Assembly: GCF_036785885.1 (NCBI RefSeq)
Contig: NC_092323.1
Location: 4,938,501-5,002,500, forward strand
Length of the DNA stretch: 64,000 nt
Direction of reading: 5' to 3'
Source of the DNA: Coffea arabica
Lineage: Eukaryota; Streptophyta; Magnoliopsida; Gentianales; Rubiaceae
Shown here piece after piece: positions 43,440-54,822 of the stretch. Within the stretch, counting starts at the first letter, position 1. Every line of letters begins with the position of its first letter. The notes below the pieces were generated by a model. It saw nothing but the letters and a program-made list of their open reading frames with translations, did no database searches and was not told where the DNA came from. The position numbers and the translations under genes are program-made.

Positions 43440-44255
43440 GAAAAACAGCGACCTGTTCTCTACTCTCGCTCCTATCTTTGGTGTGTGCATCCTAGGAGAG
43501 AGAGATATTGATATATATATAGATATATGTAAGCTATAGGGATATATTTATAGATTGCTGCACTCAATCCCTCAACTTTTCAGTACTACATCATTTTTTA
43601 AGTGTATTCTGGTTTGTTCGACTCTGTTTTGGGAAGGCGATTGTAGAGGAGAAGACTCCTGCAAGGAGCAACAGGCAGTAAGAAAGAAAAGGAGAGCAAG
43701 AGAAAGACAGAAAAAGAGAGAGAGAGAGAGAGAGATGAAGGACAGTCGCCTCAGCCTCAGGAACAACAGATAAAGAGATATAAAAGCAAGATTTAAGAGG
43801 AGAGGAGGTTCTCTCTCTCTCTTTCTTCTACTCTCGAGTCTCGAATCCCATAGACAAGAGAAAACGATGTCTGAGAGCTTTGCACTCTTTTACATCCTGC
43901 AACTCTGAGAGGTATTTTTGCTCACAATATGAATAAAGCTGAAAATTGTTGAAAAATAAAGAATTTATGGAGAAAGAACAGACTCATATTGATGCTTTCT
44001 CTTTTACTTCCTTTTTTATTCCTTTTCTTTCTTACTTCCTTATTGTATTTGAATGATATGATCTATGCTAGCTGCTCTATGTACTCTTTTTGTAAATGAA
44101 CAACCCAGGGTTAGTGGGCTTTTCTTTTCTTTCTTTCTTTTTTTAATATATAAATGTTTTTAATACCGATCCATGCTTAGGTTGCGCAGCTAGCTAGTTG
44201 AAGCAAGGGTTGTGTGGCTGAAGAAAGAGATGATGGTGAAGAAAGAACTCATGAT
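43440..44255 (+). other. Leader of the BLH gene with probable 5' UTR intron and (AG)n
   Basis: A purine-rich leader with an AG run at 43715-43735 precedes a donor GAGAG|GTATTT (intron from 43912) and an acceptor GCGCAG|CTAG (exon from 44190). The intron would be about 278 bp and leave 66 bp before ATG 44256. The transcription start is not visible. Short upstream ATGs occur in the leader. Confidence 0.45.
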
Positions 44256-45766
44256 ATGGGTATAGCAACTCAACCTCCACTACTATCTTTCGTTACATCT
44301 CAGTACTCCTCTAAGGGCGGCCATCATCAGCAGCAGCTAATCCTAGACAAGACCAATTCTTTGAGTTCTATGTCCCAAGATTATCATCACCAAGGAATCT
44401 TTAGTTTCTCGAATGGGTTCGAGAGATCGCAACAGGAACACCAACAACAACAACATCAACAGCACATAGCACAGCAGATCCGTAGAGATAAACTGAGAGT
44501 TCAAGGCTTTGACCCTCCTCCACCTCTGGTTACCATTGATGAAGTAGAATCAAGTGGTCTCCCGGGTTATGAAACAGCAGGTATGTTGTCCGAAATGTTT
44601 AATTTTACTTCGGGAGCCGCAACTCCGGGGGATATCTCATTGGAGGGCCAATTATCCCACAATTATCGCAACTCAAGACCGCCACCGCCTCCGGCTACTC
44701 CTGTAGGAAGCGAGTGGTATAGTAACAGACAAGGAGGAGGAATGGTGGTGGGTGGTTTGGGATCGTTGGGAGAATCCAAAAATCAAAACGTTGTGGGCGA
44801 GCGTGACGCTATAACTACTACTCATCATCATCACCACCACCAACACCAACAACAACAACAACAACAACAGATATCAGGCATTAATGCGGACTCAGCAGCA
44901 GCCATGCAACTTTTCCTAATGAATCCGCAACCAAGGTCACCTTCACCATCTCAATCTCATCCTCCTCCTGCTAATCCAACGTCCTCTACTCTCCATATGT
45001 TGCTTCCTAACCTTCCCTCAATATCATCGCCTTCTACTCTTCATCATCAAGGGTTTCATCATCATCATCAAGTGAGTGCTGCATCTCCTGCTGGTGCGCC
45101 TTTTGGTCTTTCTTCACAATTCACTTGGGTTCCCGATGGTGGGACTGGCGGTGTAGCTACCAGTGCTACTGAAATTGGTGGGGTTGTGGAAGGCCAAGGC
45201 CTTTCTTTATCGCTGTCGTCTTCTTTACAACATCTTGAAGCGGCTAAGGCTGAGGAATTAAGAATGGAAGATGGCGCAGCCGTGTTATTTTTCAATCAAG
45301 GTGGAGGAGGGTCTAATACTTCTTCTGCTGCTCAATACGCTTACAAGAATTTAGGTGGCGGTCACCATCATCAGCCATTGCATATAGCCCAGGGTGGAGG
45401 AGGAGTGGGTCAGAATCACCAGCTTCATGTTGGGTTCGGATCATCTCTGGGCGTGGTCAATGTCTTGAGGAATTCTAAGTACGCAAAAGCAGCACAGGAG
45501 TTGTTGGAAGAATTTTGCAGTGTGGGTAGAGGTCCACTCAAGAAGAACAAATTAGCAAGGAATAATAGCACTACTAACCCTAATTCCAATCCAAGTGGCA
45601 ATAGTGGTGGTGGTGGTGTTGCTACTAATGGCGGTGGTGGCGGAAATTCGTCTTCTTCTTCAAAGGATCTCCCTCCTTTATCAGCGGCTGATAGGCTAGA
45701 GCATCAAAGGAGAAAGGTCAAACTGTTATCTATGCTTGATGAGGCACGTACTCTCTCTTTGAGCCC

Positions 45767-45810
<44 letters not shown>

Positions 45811-48800
45811 TCTCTCTCTCTCTCTCTCTCAAATTTTATATTCATCTCGTCAATTACCAATCATTGATGTTTATTTTAGTCCATTAATCATGAAATGCAC
45901 CGGGGACAAGACAACAGCAAAATTCCGGCATGTTTCGAGGAATATTATACAAGTTTGTACCATAGAAACAGCCGGCAATGGAATAGGCTCTCGATAGATT
46001 GAGTTAACTGAGGTTGATTTCTTAGAGTTCTATATTTCATATTTTATTTCACTACTGATACCATCGGTGGGGGTATTAGGATACTTGGATTTTGTTTGGT
46101 GAAAACATGAAAGAAAGAGTGGCCACTGACTACATTGGACGATTTTATTTTTCCTGGTAAGAAAGAAGATGTTCTACTTTGATTGATTGGAAGTCAGCAA
46201 ATTGAGCTAAACCAAGTACTCATGGTCCTAGATGCGTAGCAACTTGCTAAGACGTTTAATTCAGGTGCTAATTATACTTCCATTTCCATCATGGGAAATG
46301 TTGCGGGAAAAGCCATTGATGTATATACGTATGACTTTTTCCATCGGGGTTGACCTAAAGATTGGTTCTTTCTTCATGTTTTCTCTATTTTTTTATGGAG
46401 ACACTGTGGATGTTGTTGGCTGTATTGGGAAAAGAGAGCAAGGCAATAAACATAAGTATATTCTTTGTTCACGTCAACAATCATATCATGGTAGCAGGCT
46501 TTGTATTCACGCATTAATCTTCTATTTTTTTTTTCTTATGATACATTGTTGTCTACATATGAGTTTAGGATCCAACAAAATTGCAGCCTTTCCCGCAAAA
46601 GCTTCTCCAACCTAATAAACATGAGATTATGTTAATACCTTATGGTTTACCTTCAAACGTTTATTTCACCAAATTGACAATTAGGTCTCGTCAATTATTG
46701 CATGATTTATTTTAGGTTGTGTTGCTTTAGCGTTGTTTAGTTGTTACGTTTCCTCATTTCCATTATTGTGATATGGTACTCATATATCCATATTTCACTT
46801 AAAATTGGTTTGTCCGGAAAGAGACTTTCTCGTTTTTTACTTGCCTTCCTTTATAGACTTTTTTTTTATTAGTATTTCAAGAATTCATATCACTTTTGCC
46901 CAAGGCTTTTCTTAACCCTCTTATAGTTTTAGATCAGTTTTACTCGTGTTAATCAGGAGTATAAAAAATTTAGTGATTTAACCTAATTAATTCCGACATG
47001 TACATTAATCTTGACTTGCAGGTGGATCGAAGATACAATCATTACTGCGAACAAATGCAAATGGTGGTCAACTCATTTGATCTGGTGATGGGGTTCGGTG
47101 CAGCAGTACCGTACACTGCACTTGCTCAGAAGGCAATGTCTCGACATTTCCGGTGCCTCAAGGATGCCATAGCAACGCAGCTGAAACACAGTTGTGAGCT
47201 ACTGGGAGAGAAAGACGCCGGTACATCGGGCGTGACAAAAGGAGAGACTCCAAGACTTAAGCTTCTGGAACAAAGCTTGAGACAGCAAAGGGCCTTTCAC
47301 CAAATGGGAATGATGGAACAAGAAGCATGGAGACCTCAGAGGGGCTTGCCTGAACGCTCAGTCAACATTTTGCGAGCTTGGCTTTTTGAGCATTTTCTAC
47401 ACCCGTACGTTTCTTGAGCTAGTCTCTGACCTAATCTTAAGATACTAGTAAAATATCCATATCCATGCCAACGTAGTTGAGTTAAAGGAGGACCCAAAAA
47501 AAAAAGCATTATTACCAAATTACAAGGAAAGACATGACGTAATTGCTCAGACATTATTAGCCGAAATACATAGGAGCAACACTTCCAAGTATTGTCTCTA
47601 CTTTGGACAGTGTTGAAAGCAGTGTCCTTTGTTGTTGTTTGGTCAGTGAAAAAGCTGAAAAGGGCTCGCTACATTCATTTTACTAAATTGCAGTAGATAA
47701 TCAACCTTTCCCTAATTAGTCCCTCCTGACATAGGCGTTAGTGTGACTATTGCATATGAACCTAGTAAATTCCTTTATTCACAAACCAACCCCAATCTTC
47801 CGCCCTCCCCCCATCCCCCCACCCCCCCACCAAACAAAAAAACCCGTCGTCCTCCACACACACTCACTGTTTCTTTTTTCTCATCCTCTCTCTCTCTCTC
47901 TCTCGTCTGTCGTGACTACATACATGTATGCATGACAGTAAAAGCAAATATAATGGGGAAGAATCTAATGGATGTGGCCAATGTTAGAGGGGGATCAGAT
48001 CAGAGCATGCAGTCAGCAGTGTCCTCGATCGCTTTACTGCTGTCGCTGCTGCTGCTGATCTTCCTCTCTTAGATTGTCACGCCCGTTGCAGGAAAAAGAA
48101 AAGAAACCTTCAGTGAAAACTACGGAGGATAGAGAAAGTAATGCGTTCCTTTATGCGGTTTAGGTAAGAAATCTGATGTCATTTTCTGGTCTCTTTCTCA
48201 GGTATCCAAGCGATGCAGATAAGCATCTGTTGGCAAGACAGACTGGTCTGTCAAGAAACCAGGTACTTACTACTATATTACTCTAACGTCATTTTACCTC
48301 TTACTCTCTTATATTATTCACCTTTCCTCTTTCCTCTTTTCTTTTTTTTTTTTTTCTGTTTTTAACGATTGAGTGATGAGCACCGTAAAAAAACACGACA
48401 ATTAGAGAGAGAGAGAGAGAGAGAGTGAGAGGGTGGGGTGACCAGGAGTTATTTCAGTTGGACTTGCACGGATAAGGGTCTTAATTCCACGGTTTTTCTC
48501 TTTCCGTTAGAGAAAAGCCAAAACTTTTTTGCTACCCTTTCTTGTTTCGGTGCTTTTTCTACGAAGACAGGAATTCTTAAACACTGAAAAACCCTGCAAG
48601 AACAGTGAAATACGTGAAAGTTTGCAGCTTTGGCTTTGTCTATCGCTAACATGCCCAGAAACTTAGAACAATTCATTACACTAAATTCTGCACCAAATAG
48701 TTGCTTCTTGGTTAATTATAGGCACCTCGTATTTCGACTTAATATTGTACTGGCTTTTCACTCATTCGTGCTCAAGGTTTTTCCCTGCTCAATTTTCACT

Positions 48801-50049
48801 TAGAGAGGATGGGTTGGGTGGCGTAGTAGGAAAAGAAGTGCAAGTAAAAGATTTCGAATTCAATTCTTTCATATACACAAAAAAAAAAAGTCTAAGTGTC
48901 TTATTTTTTGAAGAAATGTCATTGTAAAAGGAAACCAATTATTTTAGGGATAATTTTTGTTCATCCTCTTTTCCCTATAGAAGTCAAAAGAAAGTAGATA
49001 TCAAAAAAGCAAAGAGTGCAAAATGGTGATTAATCATAGGTTGGCGTACAATAGTTGAAAGACCTTCTCAATAATAACTTCAAAGACAAAGCCCGGTAAG
49101 CAAAATCTTGGTCTCTTTAAAATGACAGTGACGGGATGATGAATGTCTTTTTCACCAAATTTTGTCTTATCAAGAGCAAAACCCGAATTGCAGCATCAAG
49201 AAAGAGTTAAAAACACGCCGGTATTTTGTAGCATGGGAGAAAAGAAGCAAGGTTATTAAATTCCATGAGTCTCATTTATTAAAATATCCTGTAGAGTGTG
49301 AGTACGCGCGCGCGTATGTGTGTGTATATATATTTGTGCAGCGGATCAATTATGTGTATTTGGGTTTAATGTTTTGATTTTGTAATTGCGTGTTCCAGGT
49401 CTCAAACTGGTTCATTAATGCCAGGGTCCGGTTGTGGAAACCCATGGTGGAAGAGATGTACCAACAAGAAGCCAAAGAAGAGGCAGAAGAGAGAGAACCT
49501 AGCCAAAGCAATGGCAGCAACATTGCACAAACACCAACGCCCAATGCCACTACTTCTACCACCCCATCTTCTACAGCTGCCACCAAAACTGCTACGACAG
49601 CAACAGCAACAGAAACAACTGCAGCAGCAGCAGCAGCAGCAGCAGCAATTACAGCAACAGGCAAAAGATCCGAAATTAATGATTCTGAAAACGACCCTTC
49701 ATTCTTCGCAATCAATAGACAATGCTTCTCGGAAAACCAAGCAAAAAACAATTGTTCCTCCACCACTTCCACCTCAAAAATGTCTATTTCCACTTCTCTT
49801 GCTACCCAAACCGCCACCGTCAGGCCACCAACAATGTCATCACAATCTTTTCCGACCGCCTACGACTCCGAGGCCGCCTGCCGCCGCAGCGGCATTGTGA
49901 CATCTGCCAACGCTGAGATGGGGTCCACGTTCATAAGGTTTGGAACTAGTGCTGGAGATGTTTCACTTACTCTAGGGCTACGTCATGCCGGAAACCTACC
50001 GGAGAATAGTAGTACTCCCTTTTCTGTTCGAGACTTCGGGGGCAGTTAG
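44256..50049 (+). CDS. BLH2: BEL1-like TALE homeodomain transcription factor, BLH2/BLH4 (SAWTOOTH) type
   Basis: Exons are 44256-45743, 47022-47404, 48202-48262 and 49399-50049: 2583 bp, 860 residues. The start [10 protein letters not shown] is the first in-frame ATG. The N-terminus has SAWTOOTH-like segments ([37 protein letters not shown]) among His and Gln runs. The SKY box lies near 405-424. The BELL domain spans the exon 1/2 junction ([18 protein letters not shown]). The homeodomain (about 598-660) crosses exons 2-4 and has the TALE Pro-Tyr-Pro insertion and [12 protein letters not shown]. The C-terminus holds the VSLTLGL motif. BLH2 and BLH4 pair with KNOX proteins and shape leaf margins by repressing KNOX genes. 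Exon 4 has a poly-Ala run from (GCA)n. Intron 1 uses a GC donor. BLH2 and BLH4 cannot be told apart here. Confidence 0.93.
45770..45831 (+). repeat. Compound (CT)n(CA)n(CT)n microsatellite in BLH intron 1
   Basis: The repeat starts about 26 bases after the GC donor of intron 1 and gives a polypyrimidine/CA-rich tract beside the splice site. Confidence 0.9.
48405..48430 (+). repeat. (AG)n microsatellite in BLH intron 3
   Basis: About 26 bases of AG repeat, about 140 bases after the exon 3 donor. Confidence 0.85.
49621..49647 (+). repeat. (GCA)n trinucleotide repeat in BLH exon 4
   Basis: Nine GCA units encode an alanine run after the homeodomain. In another frame the same bases would read glutamine. 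Such runs vary in length between alleles. Confidence 0.88.
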
Positions 50050-53000
50050 TTAAACTAATTATTGGAATCACACAAGTACTTGGAGATGAAGAGAAGATCA
50101 GAAGATAATTTGGATTTGATAATGGTCTTTAGTACCTGTTTTTTTGTTCTTATTTGTACTTCTACTATTATCTAGTCAAATACGTGACGAGAAACACATA
50201 TAGCACTTATGTTACAATGCAGTATCAAAATTATTGTAATTGTATAGCCATTATTTTGAGCATTTGACGTTTTGTACTGTATTAAATGTTGCGTAGTGAT
50301 ACTCCATGCGAAAGTAACTAAAAACTGGATCGAGTCATGAATTCAAGGAGCATATATACAAACTAATTAAGAAGAATTTTGCACCAATTAAACTCTCAGT
50401 CAAGTTAGTTCTTGTTCTATATATATTCTCCGTCACGTGGTGAAAGCCACTTTTGAAAGATGTCAATATCTCTGTTCCTAGCTAGTGACAAATTTTGGAG
50501 TAGTTTATAATTGGAACTAGTTAGTTTGTTCACCTTTCCTTATTCTATTAATCCATGATTAAGAAAAAGAGAAAAAAAAAAAAAAGAGAGGACAATTATC
50601 ATGAGGTAGCTTCAGAAAGAATGAAAGAGAGCAGTCATAACTAATGTTTTTTTCAGATGATTAACTGTGACGGGCTTAATTTACTTACACTCCATGAGTT
50701 GTTCTATTTGCTGAGGAAATATATCAGCTACATCGCTAAGATTAACTGGTATCTTATATATGACCATTCCAGTGACAGCAGCTTTTTTCAATTGTCTTGC
50801 GGGGCTGTATTCTTTTTTCTTTTTTTTTTTGCAGTTATTAATTAGGACAATAACATGAAAATGCTTGGGGAAAGAGGGCAAAATATCTGTGGGACTAAAC
50901 AAACCCAAGGCAAAGCTGAATAATTGTCTTGGTGGTCCTAATTAAGTGGACTGAAGTGCTGTTGTGTATAATTTTGCATTTGTTGGAGCCATCAATTTCC
51001 TCTAATCTGTTTCTTTGTGACAGGCCATTTTTAATTGGATGTTGGCCTATAAACATGTTAATTCATGTGGCAACAACATATTTACAGAATGCCAGTCCTC
51101 AAAGTTTTTTTTTTTTTTTTTTAAATTAATTTGGTTCTTGTTTTAGGGGCTAAAACAGTTTCTTTTAATTCATTATGTTAAGTGGGAAATGAGGTCAATT
51201 AATAATTCTTTTTGGACTTGTAGCAGTTTTTATTTTTCCTAGCCGTCCTTGTAGAACAAAGGGCGAAACGGTTGCTAATTAAAATCCCAAAAAAGTTAAT
51301 GCTTAAGATGGACCAAATTTTGAAATTTTTTTTTTTTAAAAAAAGTATGTTCCAAAGAATACACTGTACATCATTTTCAATATCATGTGCATGCAGGCCT
51401 TGCAAAATCAATGTGTTTAAAGTGGTTTACGAAACTGAATAAACGTTTTATAATATTTTCAAAAAAAAAAAAAAAAAAACTTTTCCCATCCTTGCGTGGA
51501 TGTATATGCTTGTGAAGTTCCGCTGGGCAATGGAGAAAAAAAAGTATCTACTGCAAAGGCTATGAGTAAAAACGACAACAAAAAGATCAGTAAAATTGAG
51601 AAATACAAAGAAAGAAGGAAAGTGAATTGATATCGCTGCATCAATCATTTTCTTTCTGCATCAACGCAGGCTCCTCCGAAGAACATCTACGGAGGCGCAG
51701 AGCAAGGAATCTTCGTATTCTCCAGAAACTAAAATTTGAACTTGACAAGGAATCTCATTAATTCATGGTGACAAAGATCTGTAACTACGCACGTTATAGT
51801 TTGTTACGTAATTAAGGGTAAGGTACGTGGCTAATTATTTCCCTTATATCACTGAACTTGGTACATCAGACGACCTGCATTGTCTAATATTTTATTTTTA
51901 AGGTACTTTTGGAATCAGGGGTTCATATCATATGACATGGCAAGAATTTATGATGGTGGTGGTGGTGGGATGGTACTGTTTTTTCTTCATTATGATACTG
52001 ATGAGTCCTTTGTTCGCATCAATCTTCCCCATTAAGCAATAAACTCATTCTCTCCTTAGTACTGTGATTGTAAAAACCAGAAGTCGAATGGACGGACTGG
52101 TTGAAGCATCAATGATTTCGCCAAAAAAGATGATAAACAGCGATGGACTAAAATTGATTTTAGAAGCTATATATTGAGGTTGTTTGGTGGTGAAAATGAA
52201 GGACAACAACCACGAGAGATATATTTTTGGGCGATCGGCTTTCCATCTTATTAGTTTTGGGTGATGATGCTGGTGAGTTAGTTATATGTGTTACCAATGT
52301 AAGCGATTCCCCAACATTTCCTTAAGATTCAGAACAACTATATGCAAAGCAACAATTACCTTTCACCTATTCTATAACTTTTGCTGCTTGCTTGAGACAT
52401 GCCGTGGCCAAGATATATCTGCATGATCTGCTATAGTTGTTGATTTAACAAGTTGTTGCGAAGCTGCCATCAGGCCTTCCTCTTTTTTTTTTTTTTTAAT
52501 GTTTTTTAGCAAGAAAAAGATGAGATTTAAGTAAGTGGAGACTTCTAATTTCTGGGATTTCAATTCTTGAATCATATTATTGATAAAAAAAAAAAAAAAA
52601 AAAGTGTATATGATCAAGTATCGTCAGATAGTGAAAGGCAAGTCTCTTCTTTCATTCCCAAAGTAATACTTTTGTGGTCACAAAAATTTATTTTGATTCG
52701 AAAAAAAAGAGGAGAAATTGTATTTCTTTCTTTGTGATATTGAAAGACTCGGAACAAATTCCACAATTTTGCTCAAAACAAGACCAAGGTCAAAACTAAG
52801 CGTAGAAAGTAGCAACTAAATACACACACAAAAACATGCATGCGCGCGCGCACACTTGATGGGGTAGCCAATCTTGAATTAATTAATGTGAATAGTAATT
52901 GGCGAATTTTGGTGGGGTAGCCAAATTGATGAGCAGATTATTAAACTAAATACAAGAGCAGCAGTAGTGATAAATTAATACTACTAGGGACGGCCAAATT

Positions 53001-53271
53001 CTGTAGAATGCAAAATTTGTCCTGCTTGCTTGGCCGGAGGCCACATTCTGTAGATTAGATAAGAATGTTTAGTGGGCATGACAAATGCTAGTTTTTGCGA
53101 GTTTTGTTGGTCCCCTCTCGCACTATTCTGGCCTTTTTCGGAACAAGTAGACAACTAAGTGACCGGGCCCGTACCCTTAAAGCTTGTCCACCAACCTCCT
53201 CACTTCCTAAGAGACTCCCCATGGCTGCCACTAATGGGACCCAACCGAAGACGGGACCAGAGGATGACAAG
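50050..53271. other. Intergenic region downstream of BLH gene
   Basis: The first few hundred bases are the presumed 3' untranslated region. The rest is AT-rich with many poly-A/T runs (51104, 51462, 52586) and a (GC)n/(AC)n patch near 52842. No gene is supported. Confidence 0.45.
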
Positions 53272-53412
53272 TGTATATATACTGATTGACAGTGTATACG
53301 CTATTACCGTTGGATCCATGATGATACATGTGTAAAAATTGAATTTTAAATTCAAATTTTGCATAGTTGTCATTCATCCATGATGATACACTACTGTCAA
53401 TGTAGGAAATAT
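53272..53412. mobile_element. Palindromic MITE, family C
   Basis: TGATTGACAGTGTATACGCTATTACCGTTGGAT at the left answers CATGATGATACACTACTGTC then AATGTAGGAAA at the right. The core AAATTCAAATTTTGCATAGTTGTCA is nearly identical to the copy at 25594. Confidence 0.75.
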
Positions 53413-54822
53413 TAATCCTAAAAAAGTTTTATACTACTACTAATTATTGATCAGGAATAATAAAAAGGAGATGCTCATTGATACTAACTTTTGCAAAAGT
53501 TACTCCTTCAAACCTTTTTTTTTTTTTTTGTTCTTTTTGCCCCCCCTACTTTTGCGAAATGTTGCAAATTCTGAACATAATAAATCATATTATAGAGTTG
53601 AGTGTTACAGTAAAAATTTTCAACTTGATGATGATGGCCATCATTCTTTCTAATACTACCGTATACAGATGTAGTTAGCTAAAGCCCGTATTTGCTTTGA
53701 TCCAACTTCAATAAATAAGAGGGCCCTCAAAGGATCAAGTTTGTTCGAGTCCAAGAAAACGAATTGTAATTGGAAAGATGGCTGCTGCTTTCCAGAACAA
53801 GGACCACTGGGAGACATTATTTATTGTTTTATAACCACCACCTTCCACGACTTCAAAAAAAAAAACAAAAACAAAAAAGGGATAAAAATCATCTACAAAG
53901 ATTTAGGAGGTTGATTATAAATTAATGCAGAGGATGTTGAGAGTTGTGAGCGAGTGAACCCAGCTGTTTCTTAGCTAGCTGCTACGTCTGGTTGGTTATG
54001 GATACTCAATTCGTCAAGGCCCAATATCAACATCCTCAGAAGATATTTCAATTAAACGAGAGATTATTGCAAGGTCGATGAGCATGACAACAATGTTAGT
54101 TAGGGAAACATTTGGTTTCCAGCCGTTCAATAATCCGCCGTCGACGACCCTAAAGTTTTTTTTTTTCCGAAGCAAGAAAGCCGAGAGCACCGGGCCTGTT
54201 ACTTTCCACTCCATGATGATTACTCCAATTTATAGCAAAAATGTCCTTTGGTTTCCCCAGTAATATTGAACATTATCAAGTAACCTGCAATATAATATAC
54301 AGTAACCTGCAATATAATATACCAGGCATTTTATATGTAGAAGTTCATAATAGAGACAAATTCCGTGACTTGGTTAAAAGCTAAAACGCAGGCAAACAGA
54401 CAGATTACAGTGATTGGATTGTAGTTAAATCAGCTTCTCTCATTTCTGTGAGAAATGCATTACAGTTGACATCACTTCACTTCAGAACCAAGCGTATCAA
54501 ATGTAACTCAGACTCAGACATGCATTACAGTCAACACTGTATTTTACAAACTTTTACAAACACCAAGCAATCTGAACTCCTTAACCTGATGAATCTCTCT
54601 GAGCCCGTAATGCATCAGCTCGAATTTTGAGATTCATGGAATTGTTTAAGCTTCAGAGAAGGAACTGTTTTATCCTGAAATGAGGATGGCTTCTGCATAT
54701 GGACTTCCGGCCATATATTGCTTTCCATGCTCTTAAAACTCAAAAAGAGACTGAAACCCCAGTATACCTCAGTAAACTCTGCATCAGTAAACTCAGTAAT
54801 CTCTCTCTTCTTTTTTTTTAAT
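53413..54822. other. Intergenic region / 3' side of the BTB gene
   Basis: AT-rich DNA. A 20-base unit (AGTAACCTGCAATATAATAT) is repeated in tandem at 54279-54320. The part near 54822 should be the 3' untranslated region of the minus-strand BTB gene. Confidence 0.45.

Noticed and set aside
44214-44255. An earlier non-ATG start for the BLH protein.
   Set aside because: The first in-frame ATG is at 44256 and the resulting N-terminus MGIATQ fits the family.
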